Source: Bacillota bacterium (GTDB taxonomy: Bacteria; Bacillota; Sulfobacillia; JABLXB01). Taken from it: a DNA stretch of 64,000 bases. Of this stretch, positions 39,813 through 48,995 are shown piece after piece. The stretch spans positions 175,776 to 239,775 of the forward strand of contig JABLXB010000008.1 of the NCBI GenBank assembly GCA_013178305.1, written 5' to 3'. Each line of letters begins with the position of its first letter. The first letter of the stretch is position 1. The translations under genes and the position numbers were made by a program. The notes under the pieces are model-generated. The model did not search any database. It was not told where the DNA came from and was given only the letters and a program-made list of their open reading frames with translations.

Positions 39813-40055
39813 TTACAGGGTCACCGCCCCCACCTTCACGGTCTTTATGCCCTCGAGCTCCCGCTTGATCTCGGCAATCTCGTTCCTGTGGCACTCCATC
39901 ACCAGCGTGATTATGCCCTTCTCCCTGTCAGGGCTGGGCGTGCCGGACCTCATCAATATCGACTGGCCGTGCCTGGTGAGCACCTGTTGTACCTGTGGGG
40001 CGAACTCGCCGCGCTCATCCACTAGAATCCCGAGTACCGATATGGTCTTGTCCAC
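39813..40055 (-). CDS. TM1266-family putative regulator (ferredoxin-like fold)
   Basis: An 80-residue protein of the family annotated as iron-only hydrogenase system putative regulator. The start TISVLGILVDERGEFAPQVQQVLTRHGQSIL and the middle GIITLVMECHRNEI fit this ACT/CopG-like small fold. The true function is unknown. It is often found next to hydE/hydG/hydF; here no [FeFe] hydrogenase maturation genes are present in the window. It is divergent from yitT. Confidence 0.7.
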   Translation of the reverse strand: MDKTISVLGILVDERGEFAPQVQQVLTRHGQSILMRSGTPSPDREKGIITLVMECHRNEIAEIKRELEGIKTVKVGAVTL

Positions 40056-40170
40056 ATACTCTCCTCCTCGCGTTCACGGTCGGTTTAGAGTATGGAGGGT
40101 CCGGAGGAAACATGCGGGGTGGAGTTGAAGTCTAGGTGTGGATGTGGAAGGCAAGAGTTCAGGGGTTGCG

Positions 40171-40998
40171 ATGATGAAAGAGCTGTTGTGGCTTGCGGCC
40201 GGTGCTACCATCCTGGCCGTGGGAACGAACGGGTTCGTCGTGCCGAACGATCTCGGGCAGGGCGGTATAGCCGGTCTTTGCGTCGTCGCGTATAGGTTCA
40301 CGGGAATTCCGGTGGCGTTCCTGTACGGCGCGGTGAACATCCCCATTCTCGTTTTCGGATACTACAAGCTCGGCCGCAGGTTTTGCGAGAAGACCCTCAT
40401 CGGCGCGGGCCTGTTTACGGCGGCCCTGTACCTGACCCAGCAGGTACAGTTCAAGATGGACGACCTGCTCCTGGCCAGCCTGTACGGTGGGGCCATAGGC
40501 GGGTTCGGCTCGGGCCTCATGCTGAGGGTAGGCGGCACCTCAGGCGGCATGGACATCCTCGCCTTCTACCTGAAGCGACACCACGGCATATCGCTGACGG
40601 CCACGTACACGATCGCGGATGTGGCGATCCTCTCGATCGTCGGGCTCACCATGGGGGCCAATACGGCCCTGTACGCGCTGATAATAACGTTTCTGGGCGG
40701 CAAGGTCGCCGAGTACATACAGGAGGGCCTGTCCAGGGCCAAGGCAGCCATTATCATCTCGGATCGGGCGGAGGAGATAGCCGGGGTGATAATGGGTGAC
40801 CTCTCGCGAGGTGTCACGTACCTCAGCGGGTGGGGGGCCTATACCTCCACGGAGAAGAAGGTCATACTTGCCGCACTCAACATAAGAGAGATCAGCAGGC
40901 TCAAGCGAGTCATTCAGCAGGTCGACCCGCGCGCCTTCGTGATCGTCACAGACGTAGCGGAGGTGCTCGGTGAGGGATTCGGAGGGGGTTTGATCTGA
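40171..40998 (+). CDS. YitT-family membrane protein
   Basis: A 275-residue protein with five to six hydrophobic helices (DUF161 repeats) and a C-terminal soluble DUF2179 domain (about residues 205-275, beginning KAAIIISDRAEEIAGVIM and ending VDPRAFVIVTDVAEVLGEGF). Typical are NGFVVPNDLGQGGIAGL and GGTSGGMDILAFYLKR. The role of the family is unknown; transport is suspected. ATG 40171 follows AGGGG; GTG 40138 is possible. Its stop overlaps the next start (TGATG). Confidence 0.85.
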   Translation: MMKELLWLAAGATILAVGTNGFVVPNDLGQGGIAGLCVVAYRFTGIPVAFLYGAVNIPILVFGYYKLGRRFCEKTLIGAGLFTAALYLTQQVQFKMDDLLLASLYGGAIGGFGSGLMLRVGGTSGGMDILAFYLKRHHGISLTATYTIADVAILSIVGLTMGANTALYALIITFLGGKVAEYIQEGLSRAKAAIIISDRAEEIAGVIMGDLSRGVTYLSGWGAYTSTEKKVILAALNIREISRLKRVIQQVDPRAFVIVTDVAEVLGEGFGGGLI

Positions 40999-41978
40999 TG
41001 TCCAGCGGTCCAGGAGAAGTGCTGTACCTGTCTTACGCCGACGTGGAGCGGGCCGGGATGACCATGAGAGAGGTAGTCGACGCGGTAGAGGCGGCGTTTA
41101 TCGAGAAGGGCAGCGGTCGCGCCGAAGTCCCTCCGAAACCGGGTATCCATACGCAGCCGGACTCGTTCATTCACGCCATGCCCGCGTATTTGCCCAACCT
41201 CGGGGTCGCTGGGATGAAATGGGTGAGCGGGTACCCCGAGAACTACAAGTTGGACCTCCCCTACATCACGGGCCTGTTGATACTGAACGACATGCGGACG
41301 GGCGTGCCGCTCTGCGTGATGGACTGCATGTGGATCACGGCCATGCGTACGGCGGCTGCGAGCGCCGTCGCGGCGAAGTACCTGGCGAACGCCGGTTCCT
41401 CGACGCTCGCCATTCTCGGGGCGGGCGTGCAGGGCAGGTCCAATCTCGAGGCCCTGTCCCTGGTCATGGATAGCCTGAAGACGGTGAAGGTCTACGACAT
41501 ACGCAGGGACGTCCTCGACGCGTACGTCAGGGAGTCCCGCGAGAGATACCCGCTCAGTATCGTCCCCGTGAACTCACCGGAGGACGCGGTGAGGGACGCG
41601 GATGTAATCATAACGGCCGGGCCAATCCTGAAGCACCCCAACCCCACCATCCCCGCCTCGTGGTTCAAGCGCGGGGCGCTGGGGGTGCCGCTCGACTTCG
41701 ACTCATACTGGAAAGACGACGCGCTACAGGCTGCAGACCATTTCTTCACCGATGACATCGAGCAGCTCGAGTACTACAGGACCGACGGGTACTTCGGGGG
41801 CGCTCCGAAAGCCGAGGGGGACATGGGCGACGTTGTGACAGGGAAGGTAGGGCGGCGCTCGCCGTCCGAGAGGATAATATGCATGAACCTGGGGCTGGCC
41901 ATCGAGGACATGGCCACGGCCATAGTGATATACAACCGCGCGGTTAAGGCCGGCCTCGGAAGGAATCTGCCTCTTTGA
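40998..41978 (+). CDS. Ornithine cyclodeaminase / mu-crystallin family protein
   Basis: A 326-residue NAD(P)-binding protein. Key segments are YLSYADVERAGMTMREVVDAVEAAF, GMKWVSGYPEN, RTAAASAVAAKYLANAGSSTLAILGAGVQGRSNLEALS (given in pieces), with the Rossmann glycines GAGVQG. Members include ornithine cyclodeaminase, alanine dehydrogenase and ketimine reductase, so the substrate is open. It overlaps yitT by one base and its end overlaps the EamA transporter start. Confidence 0.85.
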   Translation: MSSGPGEVLYLSYADVERAGMTMREVVDAVEAAFIEKGSGRAEVPPKPGIHTQPDSFIHAMPAYLPNLGVAGMKWVSGYPENYKLDLPYITGLLILNDMRTGVPLCVMDCMWITAMRTAAASAVAAKYLANAGSSTLAILGAGVQGRSNLEALSLVMDSLKTVKVYDIRRDVLDAYVRESRERYPLSIVPVNSPEDAVRDADVIITAGPILKHPNPTIPASWFKRGALGVPLDFDSYWKDDALQAADHFFTDDIEQLEYYRTDGYFGGAPKAEGDMGDVVTGKVGRRSPSERIICMNLGLAIEDMATAIVIYNRAVKAGLGRNLPL

Positions 41979-42895
41979 GTATCGAACGGGCCGAACGCCG
42001 CGGCGGGTCGAAAGCGCTGGGGGTCTTCCTGGCGATGACCACGGCTGCGGCTTTCGGCAGCCTGCCGGTGCTGTACAAGGTGGCTTACGCCCAGGGCGCG
42101 ACCACAGCCGGCATGCTGGCCTGGCGGTTCACGCTGGGGGCAGGGTTGCTTGTCTGGTTCTGCAAGGTCAGGGGGATATCCCTGAGGCTCTCGCCGGCCA
42201 TGGTCGCCCGGCTTGCCTGCATGGGGGCTGGATATGCGGGCTTCTCGTGGTTATACTCCGCTTCCCTGCGATACGTCCCGGCCTGGATCGGGACCATGCT
42301 CTTCTATCACTACCCGGTGACGACTATCGTCCTCGCATACTTCATCCTGGGTGAACGCCTGGACCGCGCCACCGTCCCCGCCCTGTTGCTGTCGCTGGCA
42401 GGTTGCGCCCTGATCCTCTGGGCGCCTGGCGCCTCAGGAATGGTAGGCTCAGTTCGGCAGGTTCATGTTGCCGGCGCGCTCATGGCCATAGCTTCGGGGG
42501 TTTTCAATGCCCTCTACTCGGTCCTCGCCCGCAAAGTCGCCGCCGGCGTGCATCCCGCGGTGAAGTCGGTGTACATAGCGTGTTCCGCTGCATCGTGTTA
42601 TGTGATCTCGATGCTGCTATCCGGAGAGTGGTGGCTGCCGCGGAGTCCCGGCGCCTGGGCGTCGGTGGCGGCGCTCGCGGGGTGGTGCACCGCCGTGCCG
42701 ATGATATCGCTCTTGTGGGCACTGGAGATCATCGGCGCCAGCCGCACGGCCATCCTGAGCACGGTCGAGCCGGCCGTGTCCGCGGCCCTGGCGGTCGCAA
42801 TACTCGGGGAGAGGCTGGCATGGGTTCAGGCCCTGGGCGGCGCGCTGGTAGTGCTGGGCGCGTTGCTGATCAGGCGGCGTACGACGGAGGCTTGA
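41975..42895 (+). CDS. DMT-superfamily (EamA) transporter
   Basis: A 306-residue protein with ten predicted helices in two EamA repeats. The end of repeat one is the YYPVTTIVLAYFILGERLDR-like segment (HYPVTTIVLAYFILGERL) and of repeat two the TVEPAVSAALAVAILGERLAWVQALGGALVVLGALL block (in pieces). These pumps export amino acids or metabolites. TTG 41975 overlaps the cyclodeaminase gene, so the pair may handle the same amino acid. Confidence 0.85.
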   Translation: MSIERAERRGGSKALGVFLAMTTAAAFGSLPVLYKVAYAQGATTAGMLAWRFTLGAGLLVWFCKVRGISLRLSPAMVARLACMGAGYAGFSWLYSASLRYVPAWIGTMLFYHYPVTTIVLAYFILGERLDRATVPALLLSLAGCALILWAPGASGMVGSVRQVHVAGALMAIASGVFNALYSVLARKVAAGVHPAVKSVYIACSAASCYVISMLLSGEWWLPRSPGAWASVAALAGWCTAVPMISLLWALEIIGASRTAILSTVEPAVSAALAVAILGERLAWVQALGGALVVLGALLIRRRTTEA

Positions 42896-43051
42896 CGGCG
42901 GGCCCGACCGGACGTACCCCAGGTGCGTGCCCGAGTAGTCCCGAGTGGATCCTGCGCCGGGGGCTGGTCCGGTGGCTCCCCGGGGGCGGGCGGTAGGAAT
43001 TCCGCGAAATCTGTCGAAGAACAGGAGATACCCGCCACTGGAGGAATTGGA

Positions 43052-45133
43052 ATGCCGTGGGTATCTGAGGACCTGTCCCGGCGGACGAATGACCTCCAAC
43101 ATGAGCTCGAACAGTACAGGACCGAAGAGGAGATCCTGTACCTGACCGCCCAGGCCGTGGGTGAGACCACGGACCCCCAGAAATTGCTTGATTTCCTCGT
43201 CGAGCGCCTGGGCAGAAGGCTCGGGGCAACCTACGGGCACATCCTTCTCCTTGATGAGAACAAGGAACGCCTCCACATCAGGGCTACCTGGGGTGTGCCA
43301 CTTCGCAGCTGCGCCCACATCAAGATAAGTATCGGGGAGGGCATCACCGGGTGGGTGGCTATGACCGGCCAGCCGGCGCTGGTCGCTGACGTGAGCGAGG
43401 ACCCGCGGTACGTCGAGAGTCAGTCAGACACCGCTTCCGAAGTGGCCGTCCCGCTCCGCGTGCGTGGCGAGATCATCGGCGTCCTGAACCTCGAGAAGAA
43501 CACGAAGAACGGCTTCTCCGACCACGACTGCCGCATGCTGGCCGTCGCGGCTTCACTGGCGGCATCCGCGATCCAGACGGCGCGTCTCCTCCAGGAAAGG
43601 GAGCGGCGGATCCAGACCCTGTCCCTGCTGTACGAGATCTCGTCTGGCGTGGGCGGGGTCAACAACCTGAGAGAAACCGCACTCAAGGTAGTCCACGCGA
43701 TACGCGGGTCGATGAAGTGGCCTCTCGTGGCGGTATTCGCCCTCGACCCCATCGAGAAGAGGGTACGCTGGCTCGCCGATACGATGGGCGGCGACCCCGC
43801 GAGAGACCTGCCTGGCCCGCTCGTGGACTTCGGCCTCGCCGAGTGGTGCGCCGTCCACGGTGTGGCCGACATAGTGGTGGACAGCGCTGTGGACCCGCGA
43901 AGCAGGGGCGCGGCGGGCACGAAATCGACCATCGTGGCCCCGCTCCTGGCCGGACGCCAGGTTGTGGGTTGCCTGATGGCCCAGGACTTCAAGCGGGGGC
44001 ATTTCGGATTCGAGGACCTGGACATGTTGTCGGCCATCGCGCGGGACCTCGGCGTCATCCTGGAGAACGCCCGCCTGAACGAGGAACTCAAGCGGCGCGT
44101 CAGGGACCTGTCGGTCCTCTACGAGGTTGCTTCGGCCCTGAGCTCCACCCTGGAGATGGACCGCGTGCTCAACGCCACGTTCGACATGGTGGGAAGCCTG
44201 CTCGGTGTGGAGCGGTGCTCTCTCATGCTCGTGGAGGCGTCCACGGGCGAGCTCGTCATGAAGGCCGCGAGGGGGGCCGACCCCTCGATGATCGACCGCG
44301 TGAGGTTCCGGCTCGGTGAGGGTCTGGCCGGGTGGGCGGCGAGGGAGGCCCGCGAGGTCATAGTCCCCGACGTCTCCAAAGAGCCGAGGTTCATAGAGAG
44401 CGTGTTCGAGGGGCCCAGGATAGTCTCAATGGCGTGCGTGCCACTCATATCCGAAGGCCGGGTGATCGGCGTCCTGACCGTAGCGAGTTCAACCCCCCGT
44501 GAGTTCAGCGCGGATGACACGAAGATGCTGTACATAATCGGCTCGAGGGCTGCGGTAGCGATCGAGAACGCCAGGCTTCACGAGGCCACGAGACAGCTCG
44601 CGACGACCGACTGCGTCACATCGTGTTACAACCACAGGCACCTGCAGGAGCTCTTGTCGGTTGAGGTCCAGCGCTCGCTGCAACTGGGGGGCGAGGTCAG
44701 CCTGATAATGATAGACCTCGACCGGTTTAAGGACTTCAACGACGCGTTCGGGCACCCCGCCGGTGACGAGCTCCTCAAGATGGTGGCGCAGGTGACATCA
44801 TCGTGCCTCGGGCCCGGCGACATCGTGGCGAGGTACGGTGGGGACGAGTTCGCTATAATCGTCCCGGGCGCGGGCATTGGCAAGTCCCTCGGTACGGCCG
44901 AGTCCATCCGGGAGGCGATCGAGGGCGAGGCGTTCCCCGCCGGGGACGGCCGGCCAGCGGCGAAGATAACGGCGAGTCTCGGTTTGGCTTCCTGCCCGTT
45001 CAACGCAACGACACGCGCCGGACTGGTGGAAGCCGCCGACGCGGCGCTTTACGCAGCCAAGCGCCGTGGCGGCAACTCCATCGTAGTCTCCCAGGCGAGG
45101 CCGTACGTCAGGTTTGAGGAGGGGACCCAGTAG
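43052..45133 (+). CDS. Diguanylate cyclase with three GAF domains
   Basis: A 693-residue signalling protein. Three GAF domains lie at roughly residues 25-170, 195-345 and 360-505 (for example GITGWVAMTGQPALVADVSEDPRY in the first and GLAGWAAREAREVIVPDVSKEPRFIE in the third), then a GGDEF domain with ARYGGDEFAIIVPG at about residue 590. The GGDEF motif is intact, so cyclic di-GMP synthesis is expected. The inhibitory RxxD site upstream is absent (GPGD). No membrane segment. ATG 43052 has GGAGG six bases upstream. The 3' end overlaps the convergent MATE gene by 26 bases. Confidence 0.9.
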   Translation: MPWVSEDLSRRTNDLQHELEQYRTEEEILYLTAQAVGETTDPQKLLDFLVERLGRRLGATYGHILLLDENKERLHIRATWGVPLRSCAHIKISIGEGITGWVAMTGQPALVADVSEDPRYVESQSDTASEVAVPLRVRGEIIGVLNLEKNTKNGFSDHDCRMLAVAASLAASAIQTARLLQERERRIQTLSLLYEISSGVGGVNNLRETALKVVHAIRGSMKWPLVAVFALDPIEKRVRWLADTMGGDPARDLPGPLVDFGLAEWCAVHGVADIVVDSAVDPRSRGAAGTKSTIVAPLLAGRQVVGCLMAQDFKRGHFGFEDLDMLSAIARDLGVILENARLNEELKRRVRDLSVLYEVASALSSTLEMDRVLNATFDMVGSLLGVERCSLMLVEASTGELVMKAARGADPSMIDRVRFRLGEGLAGWAAREAREVIVPDVSKEPRFIESVFEGPRIVSMACVPLISEGRVIGVLTVASSTPREFSADDTKMLYIIGSRAAVAIENARLHEATRQLATTDCVTSCYNHRHLQELLSVEVQRSLQLGGEVSLIMIDLDRFKDFNDAFGHPAGDELLKMVAQVTSSCLGPGDIVARYGGDEFAIIVPGAGIGKSLGTAESIREAIEGEAFPAGDGRPAAKITASLGLASCPFNATTRAGLVEAADAALYAAKRRGGNSIVVSQARPYVRFEEGTQ

Positions 45134-46514
45134 ACAGGAGGTCCCTCGTGATCCAGCGGCCCGCCCTGAACGCACGTGTAGCGAGGAAGGCCCTCGCGGT
45201 CCATTCCAGCCCGTTCACGACCCACACCGCTGCCAGGGGCATGTGCAATGCCCTGACGACCAGGCAGGTGAGCGGGATTCGCAGCCCCCACGTCCCGAAG
45301 GCGGTAATCCTCATCGCTGTCTTCGTGTCGCCCGCTCCACGCAGTGCCCCGAGCAACACGTCGGTAGTAGCCAGCATGGGTTGGAACAACCCGGCGAGCC
45401 GTAGTACCGTGACAGCCGAATGTGCGACGGTCTCCTGCCGAGTGAATAGACCCACGAGTGAGCCCGGTATCGTGAGGAACAGGAGCCCCATGGCGCCCAT
45501 GATGGCGATGCTCAAGATAAGGCACTGCCTTACGCCCTGGCGCGCCCTCACGGGGTTGCGGGCCCCGAGCGACTGGCCGACCATTATGCTGGAGGCTATG
45601 GCGAGGCCGTAGCCCGGCATGAACGAGAGGGACTCGCAGACCACGGCTACCTGATTTGCGGCGAACTGCACGTCGCCCAGCGCGGTCATGATGAACATCT
45701 GCGTTGACCGTGCCCCGTCCATCAGTATCGCTTCCGCCGAGGCGGGGACACTCAGCCTGATCAGGCCGAGCACGGTGTCCCGCCTCCAGCCCAGGGCGTA
45801 CCGTGGGACGAGTCTTACACCGTTCTTTCCACTGGCGAGCGCGATCAGGACCAGGATGCATCCCAGCGCGGCTGAGGCCACGCTGGCTACGGCGGCGCCC
45901 CTCACCCCGAGCGCCGGGAGCCCCAGGTTCCCGAAAATGAGCGCCCAGTCGCCAACGATGTTGAGGCCGTTAGCTATCCCGGACACGATGAGCGGGGTCC
46001 TCGTGTCCCCCGTTGAGCGGATGCACGCGCTGCCGACCATCTGCACGAGCACCGGTAGCGCCCCATACGACATCACGACCAGGTACTCCCGCATTAACGC
46101 CTGCACGTCTTCACCCATCGATATCAGGTGCGACGCCGGACCCGCTACCAGCCGGACTATCCCGAACAGGATCAGGGCGAGCGCAGTAGCCACCGAGATG
46201 CTCTCGGTTACGCGGCGGGACGTTTCTACGGCGTCCCCCGCGCCATACGAGCGCGCCGTGATCGCGACCGTGCCGGCGCCCAGGCCTGCGAACGCCCAGA
46301 CGATCGTCCAGTACACCTGCCCCGCCATGCCGACAGCGCTCAGGGCATGCGAGCCCAGGCGCCCCACCATGGCCGTATCCACCATCCATATGGACATGTA
46401 GGCTATCATTTCGAGGCTTGCCGGCCAGGCGAGGCCGAGGACCTCCCGCCTCAACGCCCGCGCGTCGACCGCCGGGCGCTCCTGGTCTTCCATCCTGGGT
46501 GTCTGCGTGGCCAT
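45108..46514 (-). CDS. MATE-family efflux transporter
   Basis: A 468-residue protein with twelve predicted helices. Typical are LAWPASLEMIAYMSIWMVDTAMVGRLGSHALSAVG (in pieces), GAGTVAITARSYGAGD, and the second-half GARSTQMFIMTALGDVQFAANQVA and GQSLGARNPVRARQG. These transporters export drugs or metabolites by Na+ or H+ antiport. ATG 46514 lies 71 bases from the start of the divergent radical SAM promoter. Confidence 0.9.
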   Translation of the reverse strand: MATQTPRMEDQERPAVDARALRREVLGLAWPASLEMIAYMSIWMVDTAMVGRLGSHALSAVGMAGQVYWTIVWAFAGLGAGTVAITARSYGAGDAVETSRRVTESISVATALALILFGIVRLVAGPASHLISMGEDVQALMREYLVVMSYGALPVLVQMVGSACIRSTGDTRTPLIVSGIANGLNIVGDWALIFGNLGLPALGVRGAAVASVASAALGCILVLIALASGKNGVRLVPRYALGWRRDTVLGLIRLSVPASAEAILMDGARSTQMFIMTALGDVQFAANQVAVVCESLSFMPGYGLAIASSIMVGQSLGARNPVRARQGVRQCLILSIAIMGAMGLLFLTIPGSLVGLFTRQETVAHSAVTVLRLAGLFQPMLATTDVLLGALRGAGDTKTAMRITAFGTWGLRIPLTCLVVRALHMPLAAVWVVNGLEWTARAFLATRAFRAGRWITRDLLSTGSPPQT

Positions 46515-46581
46515 TCGTTACCCCTTCCTGTGAACCGGAATTAGATTCTACCAGAACCTCACGCGATGTTCAAACAGGCTG

Positions 46582-46590
46582 TGCTATAAT
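46582..46590 (+). promoter_or_regulatory. Extended -10 promoter of the radical SAM gene
   Basis: TG-C-TATAAT: a perfect -10 (46585-46590) with the TG extension. No good -35 box. The start would be about 46597, 50 bases before the gene. Confidence 0.55.
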
Positions 46591-46647
46591 GGCACTGCCC
46601 GGAGAGCCCCGCCAGGCGGGCCGCGGGTTGTACGGAAGGAGTGCCGG

Positions 46648-47514
46648 ATGGGCGGCGCGGTGGTCCGCGAAATAGAGTGCAAGTCTGCGCTGGTGAAGTC
46701 GGGTATAGAAGGCGTCGACTTCGTCCTGAACCCGTACACCGGCTGCGCGCATTCGTGTGTATACTGCTACGCGCAGTTCATGACCCGTTTCAGGCCCCAC
46801 CCCGAACCGTGGGGTCGCTTCGTGGACGTGAAGGTCAACTTCGCTCGAACCCTCGACCGTGAGAGCCGCCGGCTTTTCGGTCGGTCTCTCTGCCCCCCCG
46901 GCGACGAACCCGTCGAGGTGATGCTGTCGAGCGTCACCGATCCATACCAGCCGGTAGAGCGGGAATACGGAATCACCCGAGCTTGCCTCAAAGTGCTCTC
47001 CACGCATTCGAACACCAGCGCCGAGCCGCCGGTAGTCTCGGTTCTCACCAAGTCCGACCTCGTCGTGAGGGACCTGGACGTGCTCGCGACGTTGCCGAGC
47101 GTGGACGTCGGGTTTACGGTCACAACCCCCGACGACAGGGTTTCCGCGACGCTGGAGCCAGGGGCGCCCGTGTCATCCCGGCGGCTGTCGGCCATGGAGG
47201 CGCTGTCGGGGAAAGGCATCCCGACGTGGGCGTTCTTCGGCCCTGTGATCCCTCACTACTCCGACAGGCCGGAGGTCATCCTCCGCCTTTTCAAGATGTT
47301 TGCGAGCGCGGGCGCGAGAAGAGTACTCGTGGACCGTGTGAACCTTTATCCCAGCTGCCTGGGCGGACTCCAGCGAGCCTTCAGGAACAACGCCGCGGCC
47401 GCTTCGAGACTCGGATTCGCGCGGTCGCGCCCCGATGAGTACGAGGCTGAACTCAGGGCCTTGGCGCTCGAGGCGGGGAAAGAGGTCTCCTTGGAGGTCG
47501 AGGTCGTATTCTGA
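46648..47514 (+). CDS. Radical SAM protein, spore-photoproduct-lyase-like family
   Basis: A 288-residue protein with the cluster motif CAHSCVYCYA (CxxxCxxC) at about residue 33, preceded by NPYTGCAH, which is typical of the SplB-like/Rv2578c group (COG1533). It continues with MLSSVTDPYQPVEREYGITR and TKSDLVVRDLDVL. The reaction is unknown; it lacks the C-terminal region of true spore photoproduct lyase. ATG 46648 follows AAGGAG. Confidence 0.85.
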   Translation: MGGAVVREIECKSALVKSGIEGVDFVLNPYTGCAHSCVYCYAQFMTRFRPHPEPWGRFVDVKVNFARTLDRESRRLFGRSLCPPGDEPVEVMLSSVTDPYQPVEREYGITRACLKVLSTHSNTSAEPPVVSVLTKSDLVVRDLDVLATLPSVDVGFTVTTPDDRVSATLEPGAPVSSRRLSAMEALSGKGIPTWAFFGPVIPHYSDRPEVILRLFKMFASAGARRVLVDRVNLYPSCLGGLQRAFRNNAAAASRLGFARSRPDEYEAELRALALEAGKEVSLEVEVVF

Positions 47515-47529
47515 GCAAAATGGGAGGGT

Positions 47530-48279
47530 ATGAAACCGATGCAGTCACCGGATAATTCCCAAAGAATGCGGCCCGTGGCCGACCTTCACACGCACACCCT
47601 GGCCAGCAGCCACGCATACAGCACCATACAGGAGAACGCCCGCGCCGCGAGGGAGAAGGGGTTGCTTGCGCTGGCCACCACCGACCACGGCCCACGAATG
47701 CCCCACGCCCCTGAAGCGTTCTACTTCGGCAACCTGATCGTGCTTCCCGAGACTATCGAGGGGATCAGGGTGATAAAAGGCGTGGAGGCGAACATCATCG
47801 ACCACGACGGGTCGCTGGACCTTCCGGAGAGGTACCTGAAACGCCTCGAACTCGTGCTGGTGGGCCTGCACACTGAATGCCTGGTCCCGTCCACCGTCGA
47901 GGAGAACACCACGGCGGTCGTGCGCGCGCTACAGAACCCGCTCGTACACATACTTGTGCACTCGGGTAACCCGCAATTCCCCCTCGACTACGATCGCGTG
48001 GTGATGGCGGCGGCCGAGTGCAACAAGGTCATCGAGATCAACAACTCGTCGTTCGTGCGGTCGCGTCTGGGTAGCAAAGACAACTGCGCCAGGATCGCGC
48101 GACTGTGCAAGAAGCACGGCGTGACGGTATGCGCCGACAGCGACGCGCACTTCTCGGCGCACGTGGGCGACCTGGACGAGGCTCTGCGGATCATCGAGGA
48201 TGCGGGGGTCGAGCCCGGCAAGGTGCTCAACCTGTCGATCGAGAGGGTACTCGGCACCCTCCGCGTCCCGACGCTCTAG
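47530..48279 (+). CDS. PHP-domain phosphatase/phosphoesterase (YcdX-like)
   Basis: A 249-residue metal-dependent hydrolase. Metal ligands are in VADLHTHTLAS, ATTDHGPRM, GVEANIID, LVHSGNP and ADSDAHFS, giving the trinuclear PHP site. YcdX-type members hydrolyse phosphate esters; the natural substrate is unknown. The stop overlaps livF from the other strand by four bases. Confidence 0.88.
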   Translation: MKPMQSPDNSQRMRPVADLHTHTLASSHAYSTIQENARAAREKGLLALATTDHGPRMPHAPEAFYFGNLIVLPETIEGIRVIKGVEANIIDHDGSLDLPERYLKRLELVLVGLHTECLVPSTVEENTTAVVRALQNPLVHILVHSGNPQFPLDYDRVVMAAAECNKVIEINNSSFVRSRLGSKDNCARIARLCKKHGVTVCADSDAHFSAHVGDLDEALRIIEDAGVEPGKVLNLSIERVLGTLRVPTL

Positions 48280-48995
48280 GCGCCCTCCGCGGTCTTGATG
48301 CCGAGATAGGCGGCCTGGACCACCGGGTTTTCCAGCAGCGCGGCGCCGGTGCCGGTCAGGGTTACCCTGCCGGTCTCCAGGACATATGCCCTGTCAGCCA
48401 TCTCGAGTGCCTTGAACGCGTTCTGTTCGGCCAGTATCACCGTGGTCCCGCGCTGGCGAATCTCGAGGATCGAGCGAAATACCTCTTCGGTGAGTGCCGG
48501 CGCCAGTCCGAGCGATGGCTCGTCGAACAACAGTAGCTTCGGCCGCGCCATCAGCGCGCGGCTTATCGCCAGCATCTGCTGTTCCCCGCCGCTGAGTGTT
48601 CCCGCGTACTGGTTGATTCGCTGCTTCAGCACGGGGAACATGGTGAACGCCCTTTCGAGGTCCTCCTTCATGCCTTCGTCGCGCCGCCTCAGGTACGCGC
48701 CCATCAGGAGGTTCTCCTTGACTGTCAGGTTGGCGAACAGGCGCCTCCGCTCGGGGACCAGCGCTATGCCCTTCGATGCCACCTCGTCGGGTATGGGGCG
48801 GAGTGGCCGGCCCTCAAAGCTGATGCCGCCCTTCCTCGGCCTGTTTACACCCATTATCGTCCAGAGGAGCGTGGATTTGCCCGCGCCGTTCGCCCCCACG
48901 ATGGAGACTATCTCGCCCTGGTTCACCGCCAGCGAGACGTCGTGTAATGCCTGTATTCTCCCGTAGAAAACGCACAGGTCATTTATGGCGAGCAC
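48276..48995 (-). CDS. livF: Branched-chain amino acid ABC transporter ATP-binding protein LivF
   Basis: A 239-residue ATPase: Walker A GANGAGKST, LSGGEQQMLAISRALM signature, and Walker B LLLFDEPSLGLAP. The start is LAINDLCVFYGRIQALHDVSL, the pattern of LivF rather than LivG. It ends the liv operon and overlaps livG by 17 bases. Confidence 0.93.
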   Translation of the reverse strand: MLAINDLCVFYGRIQALHDVSLAVNQGEIVSIVGANGAGKSTLLWTIMGVNRPRKGGISFEGRPLRPIPDEVASKGIALVPERRRLFANLTVKENLLMGAYLRRRDEGMKEDLERAFTMFPVLKQRINQYAGTLSGGEQQMLAISRALMARPKLLLFDEPSLGLAPALTEEVFRSILEIRQRGTTVILAEQNAFKALEMADRAYVLETGRVTLTGTGAALLENPVVQAAYLGIKTAEGA

